From contig CAZXFA010000020.1 in assembly GCA_964640085.1 (NCBI GenBank), positions 1-47,593 of the forward strand: a stretch of 47,593 bases of DNA, given 5' to 3'. The translations under genes were made by a program, and so were the position numbers. This document shows, one piece after another, positions 7,218 to 15,127 of the stretch. The stretch's first letter is position 1. Each line of letters begins with the position of its first letter. The notes below the pieces were generated by a model. It made no database searches. It was not told the origin of the DNA and saw only the letters and a list, made by a program, of their open reading frames with translations. The stretch is from CAZXFA01 sp964640085 (GTDB lineage: Bacteria; Actinomycetota; UBA4738; HRBIN12).

Positions 7218-9494
7218 CTAGCGGTCGCCCCGGTCGCGATCGCGCGGACGGCGCTCGCGGTCGCGCGGTCCGCGTCGCGGGCCGCGCTCACGTCGGGGCG
7301 GACGATCCTCCTGGCCCTCGGAGCCGTCGTCCGTCGGGACCTCCCACTCGGGACCGACCGGCTTCAGGCTGACCTTGCCTCGATCGTCGATGTCCACGAT
7401 CTCGACCTCGATCGTGTCTCCGACCTTCGCCGCCTCCTCCACGCTCGCGATCCGACGCCCCTTCCCCAGCTTGGAGATGTGGATCAGGCCATCGCGTCCG
7501 GGCACCAGGTTCACGAACGCTCCGAACGTCGTGGTGTTCACGACCGTCCCGGTGAACCGCTCGCCGATCGTGAGGGGTCTCGGGTTGGCGATCTCGTCGA
7601 TGATGCGGGCGGCCTCATCGGCGCCGGCGCCTTCCCGGGCCCCGATGAACACCGTGCCGTCGTCCTGGATGTCGATGTCGGCGCCCGTCATCGCCACGAT
7701 CTCGTTGATCCGCTTGCCCTTGGGTCCGATCACCTCGCCGATCTTGTCGACGGGGATCTGGAGGGTGAGGATCCTCGGCGCCTTCGGGTTGACCTCGGTC
7801 CGCGGCGCCGGGATCGCCTGGAGCATCACGTCGAGGATCTTCAGCCGCGCCTCCTTGGCCTGCTCCAGCGCCTCGACCAAGACCTCACCTGGGAGCCCGG
7901 TCACCTTCATGTCGAGCTGGATCGCGGTGACGAGGTCCCTGGTGCCGGCCACCTTGAAGTCCATGTCCCCGAGGGCGTCCTCGGCCCCGAGGATGTCGGT
8001 CAGGGTCACGAACCGCCCGGCCTCGGCGATCATCCCCATCGCGATCCCGGCCACCGGCGCCTTGACCGGGACCCCGGCGTCCATCAGCGAGAGCGTGGAG
8101 GCACACACGCTGGCCATCGACGTGGATCCGTTGCTGCTGAGCACGTCGGAGACCAGACGGAGCGCGTAGGGGAACTCCTCCTCCGGCGGGATCACCGGGA
8201 CCAGCGCCCGCTCGGCGAGGGCCCCGTGGCCGATCTCACGCCGGCGGGGGGAGCCGATGCGCCCGACCTCGCCCGTGGAGAACGGCGGGAAGTTGTAGTG
8301 GTGGATGTAGCGCTTGGATTCTTCGGGGTCGAGCGTGTCGATCATCTGGGTCATGCGGAGCATCCCCAGCGTCGTCACGTTCAGGACCTGGGTATCGCCC
8401 CGCTGGAACAGGCTCGAGCCGTGGGCTCGAGGGACCAGGCCTACCTCAGCGGACAGGGGACGGATGTCCGTCGGTCCCCGACCGTCCAGGCGGATGCCCT
8501 GCTCGATGACCCGCTCGCGCATGACCTTCTTCTGGAGGGCCTTCCACGCCGGGCCGATCTGCGGCTGACGCTCCGCGTAGCCCTCCGCGCCCCACAGGCC
8601 GAGCAGGTGGGCGTTCAGCTCCTCCTTCACCCGGTCGAACCCGGCCTGGCGCTCCTCGCGGTCCGGAACGATCGCGGCCCCCAACCGGTCCTGCGCGAAC
8701 GCCTGGACCACGGCGAACGTGTCCTCCGAGTACAGGGGCCTGGGCTCGAACGGCTGGGGCTTGACGTCCATCTTGGCCACGAACTCGAGCTGCAGGTCGA
8801 TCAGCTCGTCGATCGCCTCCTTCGCCACCTCCAGCCCTTGGGCCACGACCTGCTCGGTCGGCGCGACCGCGTCCTCGCCGGCGCCGAGGAGCTGCCAGGT
8901 GTTGTCGGGGGCCTCGCCCTCGATCATCAGGATGTCCACCTGACCCGCCTCGTTGCGCCGGCCGGCGACCACCACATCGAACGTGGCGGCCTCGACCTGC
9001 TGGAACGTGGGGTTGATCTCCCACCGCCCGTCGATCAGACCGAGCCGCACCGCACCGACCGGCCCCTCGAACGGGATCCCCGCGAGCATCGTGGAGAGGC
9101 TGGCCCCGTTCATACCCGGGATGTCGTAGGGGTTGGCCATGTCGACGGACAGGACCGTGATCACGACCTGCACCTCGTCGCGGTACCCCTCCTTGAAGGA
9201 CGGCCGCATGGGTCGGTCCGTGAGTCGGGCGGTGAGGACGGCCGTCTCCGACGGTCGCCCCTCACGGCGGAAGAAGCCGCCGGGGATCTTCCCGGCCGCG
9301 TACATCCGCTCCTCCACGTCGATCGTGAGCGGGAAGAAGTCGATGCCCTCGCGGGGCTGAGCGGTGGTGCAGGTGGCGAGCACCTGGGTCTCGCCGAGCG
9401 TCACGACGCACGAGCCGCCGGCCTGCGAGGCGAGCTTGCCCGACTCGAACGTCAGGGTCTGGTTCCCGAACTGCCGGGACAGGTTGATGGCCAT
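7218..9494 (-). CDS. pnp: Polyribonucleotide nucleotidyltransferase (PNPase)
   Basis: Phosphorolytic 3'-5' exoribonuclease that degrades RNA and can add tails; cytoplasmic trimer. The 758 residues contain two RNase PH domains (about 1-225 and 330-555) joined by an alpha-helical domain. They are followed by a KH domain with KIGEVIGPKGKRIN (about 583-597) and an S1 domain (about 640-712, GAFVNLVPGRDGLIHISKL). Catalytic-domain blocks FFRREGRPSE and RGDTQVLNVTTLG are present. The last 30 residues form an Arg/Asp-rich, probably disordered RNA-binding tail (repeated RDR). The ATG at 9494 has AGGAGG ten bases upstream. A perfect hairpin lies in the leader, as discussed for 9521-9538. Confidence 0.98.
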   Translation of the reverse strand: MAINLSRQFGNQTLTFESGKLASQAGGSCVVTLGETQVLATCTTAQPREGIDFFPLTIDVEERMYAAGKIPGGFFRREGRPSETAVLTARLTDRPMRPSFKEGYRDEVQVVITVLSVDMANPYDIPGMNGASLSTMLAGIPFEGPVGAVRLGLIDGRWEINPTFQQVEAATFDVVVAGRRNEAGQVDILMIEGEAPDNTWQLLGAGEDAVAPTEQVVAQGLEVAKEAIDELIDLQLEFVAKMDVKPQPFEPRPLYSEDTFAVVQAFAQDRLGAAIVPDREERQAGFDRVKEELNAHLLGLWGAEGYAERQPQIGPAWKALQKKVMRERVIEQGIRLDGRGPTDIRPLSAEVGLVPRAHGSSLFQRGDTQVLNVTTLGMLRMTQMIDTLDPEESKRYIHHYNFPPFSTGEVGRIGSPRRREIGHGALAERALVPVIPPEEEFPYALRLVSDVLSSNGSTSMASVCASTLSLMDAGVPVKAPVAGIAMGMIAEAGRFVTLTDILGAEDALGDMDFKVAGTRDLVTAIQLDMKVTGLPGEVLVEALEQAKEARLKILDVMLQAIPAPRTEVNPKAPRILTLQIPVDKIGEVIGPKGKRINEIVAMTGADIDIQDDGTVFIGAREGAGADEAARIIDEIANPRPLTIGERFTGTVVNTTTFGAFVNLVPGRDGLIHISKLGKGRRIASVEEAAKVGDTIEVEIVDIDDRGKVSLKPVGPEWEVPTDDGSEGQEDRPPRRERGPRRGPRDRERRPRDRDRGDR

Positions 9495-9520
9495 CGGCCG
9501 GTTGCCTCCTCGATATCGGT

Positions 9521-9538
9521 GCGCGACGGGTGTCGCGC
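9521..9538 (-). promoter_or_regulatory. Hairpin in the pnp leader
   Basis: Seven-base perfect arms GCGCGAC/GTCGCGC close a four-base loop, about 27 bases before the pnp ATG and just upstream of its AGGAGG site. In other bacteria PNPase represses its own mRNA through a 5' hairpin, so an autoregulatory role is conceivable. The surrounding 230 bases between rpsO and pnp hold no gene and no clear terminator. The structure is seen in the sequence; the function is inference. Confidence 0.4.
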
Positions 9539-9727
9539 GGTCTTGCGGGTCGATGGAGGTGGGACCGGGCCGGTTGTCAGTGGTGAACCGCCGATGCGCG
9601 ATCGGAGGCTCGCGACTGAGAACCGACCCCGGGCAGTCCCGCCTCCGGTCGGTCCGTCCTTCATGCCTGGCTCCTGATACATCCCTCCCTCGGGGAGCGC
9701 CTCCATGCTGCGCCCCCTGTGCTCACG

Positions 9728-9997
9728 CTAGCGACGCAACCCGAGGCGGGACACGATGGCGCGGTACCGCTCTACGTCCTCACGCTTCAGGTACTCGAGC
9801 AGCCGCCGCCGGCGGCCCACCAGCATCAGCAGACCGCGTCGCGAGGCGTGGTCCTTCTTGTGCGCCTTCAGATGCTCGGTCAGGTCCGAGATGCGCTTGC
9901 TGAGCACGGCGATCTGGACCTCCGCCGATCCGGTGTCCGCGTGACCGCGCCGGTGCTCGGAGATGATCTCGGCCTTCTGTTGGTTCGTGAGGGCCAT
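9728..9997 (-). CDS. rpsO: 30S ribosomal protein S15
   Basis: An 89-residue primary-binding protein of the small subunit central domain that contacts 16S rRNA helices 20-22. The sequence is typical across its length: DTGSAEVQIAVLSKRI, LTEHLKAHKKDHASRRGLL, VGRRRRLLEYL and the C-terminal Tyr-Arg. The ATG at 9997 is the universal start; upstream in-frame codons have no similarity. A TAGCCT -10 box ten bases before the ATG suggests a transcript with almost no leader. It is followed on the same strand by pnp after 233 bases, the usual rpsO-pnp order. A TauE-type gene now lies between ribF and rpsO. Confidence 0.98.
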   Translation of the reverse strand: MALTNQQKAEIISEHRRGHADTGSAEVQIAVLSKRISDLTEHLKAHKKDHASRRGLLMLVGRRRRLLEYLKREDVERYRAIVSRLGLRR

Positions 9998-10007
9998 GGG
10001 CCCGGAC

Positions 10008-10013
10008 AGGCTA
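10008..10013 (-). promoter_or_regulatory. Candidate -10 box of a near-leaderless rpsO promoter
   Basis: TAGCCT fits TANNNT and sits ten bases before the rpsO ATG, so transcription would begin within a few bases of the start codon. No -35 is recognisable. The same hexamer precedes ispG. Confidence 0.4.
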
Positions 10014-10049
10014 CCAGGGCGAACTCGGGCCCGTCCTTCGGAAGGGGCG

Positions 10050-10784
10050 TCATCCTCCGAGCGCACCCCGGATGACGATGTACAGCCCCGCCGCCCCAGC
10101 GAACGCGAGCAAGATGGGGCGCAGCCAGCCCCGGTCGAGCGCTCGGGCCACGTGCCGTGAAGCCCAGAGACCCAGGAGCAGGCCGGGCAGCATCTCGAGC
10201 GCCAGCACCCCGTGCCACATGTGCACCCGTCCCACCGCACCCACCGCCACGAGCGACATCACCAGCCCCACCATGAAGGCCAGTGCGAGGGTCGACCGCA
10301 GCTCCGGGCCCGGACGGCGCTGGTAGACCACGGCGAGGGCGGGACCGCCTACCGCGGAGGTCGTCCCGGTCACACCGGAAAGGAATCCGGCGCCGAACGC
10401 GACGGGCGGGGTCGGCGCGATGTCCAGACCCACCAGCGACAGCGCCACGGCCACCACGATCATCACGCCGAGCAAGACCGAGATCGAGCTCGCGGGGACC
10501 GCCACGAGCAGTGTGGCGCCGAGGGCAGTCCCGAAGACCCGACCGGTGACGATGGACAGGAATCCGCGGCGGTCGATGTGGGAACGCTCGCGGACGGCCA
10601 TGTAGATCGTCAGCGGCGCGACGAGGAAGAACACCGTCGCCGGCACCGCCTCGGGATGGACCAAGGCCAAGGCCGGCACCACCACGAGCGCGAACCCGAA
10701 GCCGATCGAGCCCTGCACCGCACCACCACCCGCCGCGGCCAGGACGAGCCAGACGATCGTCGCGGGGCTCAGCTCAGGGATCAT
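10050..10784 (-). CDS. TauE/SafE family membrane transporter
   Basis: A 244-residue integral membrane protein with about eight hydrophobic segments. It shows the twin glycine-rich repeats of the TauE/SafE (DUF81) family: GGGAVQGSIGFGFALVVVP near the N-terminus and FGAGFLSGVTGTTSAVGGPA in the second half. Members are proposed anion exporters or importers for sulfite, sulfoacetate and related organic anions; the substrate here is unknown. No sulfonate-metabolism gene is adjacent. It lies between ribF and rpsO, which are normally neighbours, so it is probably a later insertion in this block. The ATG at 10784 begins directly before the first hydrophobic segment and no strong ribosome site is seen. 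Confidence 0.85.
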   Translation of the reverse strand: MIPELSPATIVWLVLAAAGGGAVQGSIGFGFALVVVPALALVHPEAVPATVFFLVAPLTIYMAVRERSHIDRRGFLSIVTGRVFGTALGATLLVAVPASSISVLLGVMIVVAVALSLVGLDIAPTPPVAFGAGFLSGVTGTTSAVGGPALAVVYQRRPGPELRSTLALAFMVGLVMSLVAVGAVGRVHMWHGVLALEMLPGLLLGLWASRHVARALDRGWLRPILLAFAGAAGLYIVIRGALGG

Positions 10785-10826
10785 CGCGATCCAGCGGAGC
10801 CCCGGGTGGCCCGGGGGCGGAGACGA

Positions 10827-10859
10827 AGGCCGGCATGAGGCGCGCGCAGATGCCGGCCT
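10827..10859 (-). terminator. Long inverted repeat between ribF and the TauE-type gene
   Basis: Perfect ten-base arms AGGCCGGCAT/ATGCCGGCCT enclose 13 bases in the 185-base gap after ribF. It may end the ribF transcript on the minus strand, but there is no T-tract after the stem, so factor-independent termination is not shown. A protein-binding site is another reading. Confidence 0.35.
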
Positions 10860-10969
10860 CGGATGTCACGATCACCTCGGCCACCGCCGTGGTGGAGCCG
10901 GCCGTGAGGACCGCCAAGGCGACGGGCCGGGACCTTGCTTCTGCGCTCGTGACGTCCGCGCATCGGGGC

Positions 10970-11905
10970 TCACTCCCCCGCCGGGGGGATGAGCTGGCGG
11001 GTCAGACGTACGTCCTCGTCCATGGCGCGTACGAGCTCGTCGACGCTCTCGAACCGGGCCTCCGGCCGCAGGTACGCCCAGAACTCGATCGTCATGTCGC
11101 TCCCGAGCAGGTCGCCCTCGAAGTCCAGGAGATGGGCCTCGACGTGGAGGGGCTCGATCCCGAACGTCGGACTGGTCCCCACGCTGATGGCCGCCTGGTG
11201 GGGGGTCTCGTCCACGAACGCCCTCCCCGCGTAGATCCCCCTGCCCGGGAGCAGCAGACGCGGCCACGTCCGGAGGTTGGCCGTCGGGAAGCCGAGATCG
11301 TGGCCCCGGCCCGCGCCGGGGACCACGGCCCCGTCCAGCGCGAACCGGCGACCGAGCGCTCGACGAGGCCAGTCGAGGTCCGCCCCCACCAGCGCCTCGC
11401 GGATCGAAGAGGAGGAGACGACGCGGCCGTCCAGCTCGCGGAGCCCGACCGCCTCGGCGGTGAAGCCCAACTCCCCGCCCTCCTGGATCAGCAGGTCGAC
11501 CGTCCCCCGCGCCCGATGGCCGAACGTGAAGTTGGCGCCCACGACGCAGTGCTCGACCCGGAGCCCCTCGACGAGGATCTCGTGTACGAACCGCTCTGCC
11601 GGCCATCGCGAGAACGCCTCCGTGAACCCCAGCACCAGGAGGACGTCGATGCCGAACTCTTCGATCAGGCGAGCCTTGCGCTCGACGGTGGTGAGCAGCC
11701 GGGGCTCCCGACCCGGCGTGAGCACCTCGCGCGGGTGGCGGTCGAAGGTCACCGCCACCGCCGGCACGCCCCGCTGCCCGGCCAGGACGACGGTGCGCTC
11801 CAGCACGGCGCGGTGACCGACGTGCACACCGTCGAAGAACCCGATCGTCGCTACGGTGCGCTCGGCCATGGCCGGCAGCGAGCCGAGACCGTGCAACCGT
11901 TCCAT
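10970..11905 (-). CDS. ribF: Bifunctional riboflavin kinase / FAD synthetase
   Basis: Makes FMN from riboflavin and then FAD from FMN with ATP. The N-terminal adenylyltransferase domain has the nucleotidyltransferase signature IGFFDGVHVGH (residues 21-31) and VVGANFTFG. SSSSIREAL lies at the domain junction, and the C-terminal kinase domain has GHDLGFPTANL. Total length is 311 residues when started at the ATG at 11905, which gives the family-like N-terminus MERLHGLGSLP. An earlier in-frame start at 11986 would run into the divergent lipoprotein gene. A TACCCT box eight bases before the ATG suggests a leaderless transcript. truB usually precedes ribF directly, but here the pair is about 5 kb apart. 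Confidence 0.96.
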   Translation of the reverse strand: MERLHGLGSLPAMAERTVATIGFFDGVHVGHRAVLERTVVLAGQRGVPAVAVTFDRHPREVLTPGREPRLLTTVERKARLIEEFGIDVLLVLGFTEAFSRWPAERFVHEILVEGLRVEHCVVGANFTFGHRARGTVDLLIQEGGELGFTAEAVGLRELDGRVVSSSSIREALVGADLDWPRRALGRRFALDGAVVPGAGRGHDLGFPTANLRTWPRLLLPGRGIYAGRAFVDETPHQAAISVGTSPTFGIEPLHVEAHLLDFEGDLLGSDMTIEFWAYLRPEARFESVDELVRAMDEDVRLTRQLIPPAGE

Positions 11906-11913
11906 GGCCCCGC

Positions 11914-11919
11914 AGGGTA
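11914..11919 (-). promoter_or_regulatory. Candidate -10 box of a leaderless ribF promoter
   Basis: TACCCT fits TANNNT, eight bases before the ribF ATG. It shares a 59-base divergent spacer with the plus-strand promoter at 11953-11958. Confidence 0.4.
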
Positions 11920-11952
11920 GCCGACGCACGAACTCCCTCCCGGCGGCTGGGG

Positions 11953-11958
11953 TACGGT
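11953..11958 (+). promoter_or_regulatory. Candidate -10 box, leaderless promoter of the binding-protein gene
   Basis: TACGGT sits exactly six bases before the GTG at 11965, so the first transcribed base would be at or next to the start codon. No -35 is visible. Confidence 0.45.
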
Positions 11959-11964
11959 TCGGCG

Positions 11965-12882
11965 GTGACGGCCCGCGCACCCGCACCCGCGCTCGCGTTC
12001 GCGCTCGCGTTCTCGGTGGTCGCGTGTGCCGTTCCTCGGTCCGCCGTGACCACCGCCCTGGATGACGACGCCGTGACGATCGCCTCGTTCAACTTCGACG
12101 AGAGCCGGCTCCTCGCCGAGATCTACGCGCACATCCTGGAGACGCGAGGGATCCGGGTCGAACGCCAGCTCGACCTGGGCCCCCGCGAGCTCGTGGAGCC
12201 GGCCCTCGAGCTGGGGCTCGTCGAGCTCGTGCCGGAATACTCGGGGAGCCTGCTCGGGTTCCTCGCCGGCCAGGCCTCCTCGGACCCACGCGAGACCGCG
12301 GAGCGTCTCGAGATGGCCCTGCGGGTGCGAGGGCTTACCGCCCTGGACCGAGCTCGGGCGCAGAACCGGAACGTCTTCGTGGTGACGAGCGCCCTCGCCG
12401 ATCAGCTCGATCTCGACACCATCTCGGATCTGGCGGAGATCGACGGTCTGGTCCTCGGAGCCCCCCCGGAGTGCCCGCAGCGGCGGCTCTGCCTCCCGGG
12501 CCTGGAGGACGTGTACGGGATCCGCTTCGCGGGCTTCGTTCCGCTCGACCCGTCCGGACCGCTCACCGCGGACGCCCTCCGACGCGGGGTCGTGGACGTG
12601 GCGCTCCTGTTCTCGACCAGTCCCGAGATCCTCCGACTGGGGTTCGTCACGCTGGAGGACGATCGAGGCTTACAGCCAGCGGAGAACGTGGTGCCCGTCG
12701 TGCATCGAGAGGTCCTGCCGAAGTTCGGACCCGGCCTCCGCGCGGCCCTCGAGGCGGTCTCGGACGCGCTCACGACCCAGGAGTTGCGCGCGCTGAACGC
12801 CCGACTGTCCCAGGGGACCGACGCCGCCGTGGTGGCCCGCGAGTGGCTGACCGAGCACGGCCTGGTCTCGGGGCCGGGGTAG
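11965..12882 (+). CDS. Orphan osmoprotectant-type substrate-binding lipoprotein
   Basis: A 305-residue secreted lipoprotein resembling the substrate-binding component of glycine betaine/choline/carnitine ABC importers (OpuBC/OsmF type). The signal peptide ends in a lipobox VVAC at Cys21. The mature part has VTIASFNFDESRLLAEIYAHILE, LVPEYSGSLLGFL, LAEIDGLVLGAPPEC and VVPVVHREVL, the blocks expected of this fold. The usual 'YTGT' ligand loop is YSGS here. There is no permease or ATPase nearby, so it either uses a transporter encoded elsewhere or has taken another ligand-binding role. The start is a GTG with a TANNNT box six bases upstream and no ribosome site, fitting leaderless expression. It stands at the head of the envelope cassette and divergent to ribF. 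Confidence 0.8.
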   Translation: MTARAPAPALAFALAFSVVACAVPRSAVTTALDDDAVTIASFNFDESRLLAEIYAHILETRGIRVERQLDLGPRELVEPALELGLVELVPEYSGSLLGFLAGQASSDPRETAERLEMALRVRGLTALDRARAQNRNVFVVTSALADQLDLDTISDLAEIDGLVLGAPPECPQRRLCLPGLEDVYGIRFAGFVPLDPSGPLTADALRRGVVDVALLFSTSPEILRLGFVTLEDDRGLQPAENVVPVVHREVLPKFGPGLRAALEAVSDALTTQELRALNARLSQGTDAAVVAREWLTEHGLVSGPG

Positions 12883-12885
12883 AGT
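12880..12885 (+). promoter_or_regulatory. Candidate -10 box overlapping the previous stop codon
   Basis: TAGAGT uses the TAG stop of the binding-protein gene as its first three bases and lies exactly six bases before the ATG of the PAP2-kinase gene. It would give the cassette its own leaderless transcript. Confidence 0.4.
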
Positions 12886-12891
12886 CGCCGA

Positions 12892-14556
12892 ATGGAGACG
12901 ACCGGCCCGACCGTGCTCCCACCCCGACCCGGGCCGCGCCGCCGACCCTCCGGGGAGCCGCCGCCCCTGCCCCGCGAGCTCGGGCGCTCCGGTCGGATCC
13001 TGCTTCTGATCGTCGGCGCGGTCGGGTTGGCGATGATCGTCGCCGTGCTCGTGGGGACGGCGGCCACCGCCCTGGATCGCATGGACACGGCCCTCCTGCG
13101 TCGGTTCGCGGCCATCCGGACCGACATCCTCACGGACCTGACGCGGGCGCTGGACGGCCTGGCGAGCCGCTGGCCCCTCCGCGGCCTGCGTTGGGCGACG
13201 ATCCTCGTCCTGATCGCCTTCCGCCGCTGGCGGCACCTGCTCGTGTTCATGGCCTCGATCATCGCCGTCGAGGTGGTCGCCTCGTGGCTGGCGTTCGGCA
13301 CGCAACGCCCCCGGCCCCTCGGGGTGGAGATCCTGACCGACTGGCAGGGGTTCTCGCTCCCCTCTCGACCGATGGCCAGCCTCGCCGTGACCCTGTTCGC
13401 GATGGCCTACGCCCTGGTCCCGAGCGGCCGGCCACGGTACCTGGCCAAGTGGGCGGCGGCCGGTGTGCTCGCCCTCGTCTGGTTGGCGCGCATGTACCTC
13501 GCCGTTGACCACCTCGCCGATCTGATCCTCGGCGTCCTGCTCGGCGTGACGGTGCCGATCGTGGCGTTCCGGTGGTTCGTCCCCAACGACGTCTTCCCCG
13601 TGACCTACCGTCGGGGCAAGACCGCCCACCTCGACGTGACGGGCCGGCGCGGCGATGCGATCCGGCGAGCGGTGCAGGACCAGCTCGGAGCGGAGGTGGT
13701 GGACATCCGACCGGTGGGCCTCGCCGGCTCCGGTGGCTCGACCCCGTTGCGACTCACCCTGGCGGCCACGGCGACCGAGCCGCAGCGCTACGCGTTCGCC
13801 AAGCTCTACGCGGCCAACCACGTCCGCGCCGACCGCTGGTACAAGCTCGGTCGGCAGATCCGCTACGGCGCGCTCGAGGACGAGTCGCCGTTCCGGACGG
13901 TTCGAAGGTTCGTCGAGTGGGAGGACTACACGCTCCGGCTGATGGCGGACCATGGGCTGCCCACGCCGGCCCCCTACGGCGTGGTCGAGATCACGCCGGA
14001 GCGCGAGTACATGATCGTCATGGAGTTCTTCCGCGGCGCCGTCGAGCTCGGCGACGCGGACATCGACGACGACCTGATCGAGCACGGGATCCGACTGGTC
14101 CGGCGCCTGTGGGAGTCGGGGCTGGCGCATCGGGACATCAAGCCGGCCAACCTGATGGTCGGGGGCGGGAAGCTCCGCCTGATCGACGTCTTCTTCGTGC
14201 AGGTCCGGCCCTCGCCCTGGCGGCAGGCCGTTGACCTGGCGAACATGATGCTCGTCCTTGCGCTGCGGACCGATCCCGAGCGCGTGTACCGGATCGCCCT
14301 GCGACACTTCTCGGCGGAGGACATCGCGGAGGCCTTCGCCGCCACCCGCGGTGTGGCGAGCCCGACGCAGGTCAGAACGATGATCAGGCGCGACGGCCGC
14401 GACCTGGTCGCGGCCTTCCGGGCACTGGCGCCCCCCCGACCCCCGATCCGCATCCAGCGATGGAGCCCGCGGCGGATCCTGCTGACGATCTGGGTCCTGT
14501 TCGTCGCCTTCCTGATGGTCGGCGTGGTGATCGACAACTGGGCGGTGTTCGCGTGA
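12892..14556 (+). CDS. PAP2-like membrane domain fused to a protein/sugar-kinase-like domain
   Basis: A 554-residue fusion. Residues about 34-230 form a multi-spanning PAP2 phosphatase-like domain whose motifs are degraded. The first Lys is missing before QRPRP (139-142), PSGH is PSRP (157-160), and SRxxxxxHxxxD is ARMYLAVDHLAD (199-210). Residues about 265-500 form a kinase-like domain with a candidate ATP lysine (Lys304), AHRDIKPANLMV with catalytic Asp415 and Asn420, and IDV (Asp432) in place of DFG. A last hydrophobic segment lies at about 527-550. The kinase should be cytosolic and membrane-tethered. The PAP2 part looks catalytically impaired and may serve as a lipid-binding scaffold. 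The gene overlaps the next lipoprotein as GTGA. Possible targets are a lipid-linked sugar or a protein; the sequence does not say which. Confidence 0.8.
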   Translation: METTGPTVLPPRPGPRRRPSGEPPPLPRELGRSGRILLLIVGAVGLAMIVAVLVGTAATALDRMDTALLRRFAAIRTDILTDLTRALDGLASRWPLRGLRWATILVLIAFRRWRHLLVFMASIIAVEVVASWLAFGTQRPRPLGVEILTDWQGFSLPSRPMASLAVTLFAMAYALVPSGRPRYLAKWAAAGVLALVWLARMYLAVDHLADLILGVLLGVTVPIVAFRWFVPNDVFPVTYRRGKTAHLDVTGRRGDAIRRAVQDQLGAEVVDIRPVGLAGSGGSTPLRLTLAATATEPQRYAFAKLYAANHVRADRWYKLGRQIRYGALEDESPFRTVRRFVEWEDYTLRLMADHGLPTPAPYGVVEITPEREYMIVMEFFRGAVELGDADIDDDLIEHGIRLVRRLWESGLAHRDIKPANLMVGGGKLRLIDVFFVQVRPSPWRQAVDLANMMLVLALRTDPERVYRIALRHFSAEDIAEAFAATRGVASPTQVRTMIRRDGRDLVAAFRALAPPRPPIRIQRWSPRRILLTIWVLFVAFLMVGVVIDNWAVFA

Positions 14557-15122
14557 AGCCGCGGGCCCTTGCCGTGGCGCTGCTCCTCGCGGTCCTGACG
14601 TCCTCCTGCGCCACGAGCGCCGACGCGCTCCCAGCGTGTCCGGGGACCCCGGCGATCATGATCCTGGCGGCGCAGGCCGTGCCGTCCGCCATGCTCCTGC
14701 CCTGTGTGGAGCAGCTCCCGGCCGGCTGGTCCTTCTCGGGCTCGGAGACGATCCAGGGCCGGTTCCGCTTCTGGCTCGATTCCGACCGGGCGGGGCTCCG
14801 GGCGGTGCAGGTGACGCTCACCACCGCGTGCGACACGTCCGGCGCGGTTGAGGTGAGCCCGGACCTGGACGAGGCGGGGACCCGACGGTTCGAGCGACCG
14901 ATCAGCCTGCCGCCGCGGTTCGCCGCCGACCGTCTCTACCGGTTCCCCGGCGGCTGCGTCGACATCGCGTTCCGGTTCGCGTCGGGGGCGGACCCCAACC
15001 TCGTCCTCCAGGTGAACCAGGCGCTAGCCTTCCGCCCCCGCCACCAACTCGTCCAGGAGATGGCGGAGGCGGGCCTGATCCTGTGCGGGGCCGCGGCCCC
15101 CGAGTGCCCCGGAGGCGACTGA
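14553..15122 (+). CDS. Cysteine-rich lipoprotein coupled to the PAP2-kinase gene
   Basis: A 189-residue secreted protein of unknown function. The N-terminus is a short basic stretch and hydrophobic core ending LTSSC (Cys19), a plausible lipobox. The mature part keeps several spaced cysteines (PACPG, LLPCVEQLP, TTACDTSG, GGCVDIAF, LILCGAAAPEC) that could form disulfides outside the cell. It ends in a short Gly-Gly-Asp tail. The GTG start at 14553 overlaps the PAP2-kinase stop as GTGA, so the two proteins are made together, and the PAP2 phosphatase gene starts five bases after its stop. I do not recognise a domain. From memory, similar cysteine-patterned proteins sit beside PAP2-kinase fusions in other actinobacteria, but I could not check this. 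Confidence 0.75.
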   Translation: MKPRALAVALLLAVLTSSCATSADALPACPGTPAIMILAAQAVPSAMLLPCVEQLPAGWSFSGSETIQGRFRFWLDSDRAGLRAVQVTLTTACDTSGAVEVSPDLDEAGTRRFERPISLPPRFAADRLYRFPGGCVDIAFRFASGADPNLVLQVNQALAFRPRHQLVQEMAEAGLILCGAAAPECPGGD

Positions 15123-15127
15123 CCCGC

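Noticed and set aside
5147..7291. A 714-residue fusion of a peptidase-like region and dapB
   Set aside because: The N-terminal part is an out-of-frame reading of the M16 peptidase gene; the true dapB starts at the CTG at 5953.
7479..9677. 732-residue plus-strand open frame opposite pnp
   Set aside because: Antisense of PNPase; no ribosome site, no motif, composition typical of GC-rich shadow translation.
9452..9706. 84-residue minus-strand frame between rpsO and pnp
   Set aside because: It overlaps the pnp start out of frame and contains the leader hairpin; no motif.
10835..10969. Small plus-strand gene in the ribF-TauE gap
   Set aside because: The frame runs on into antisense ribF and has no ribosome site; the gap is better described by its inverted repeat.
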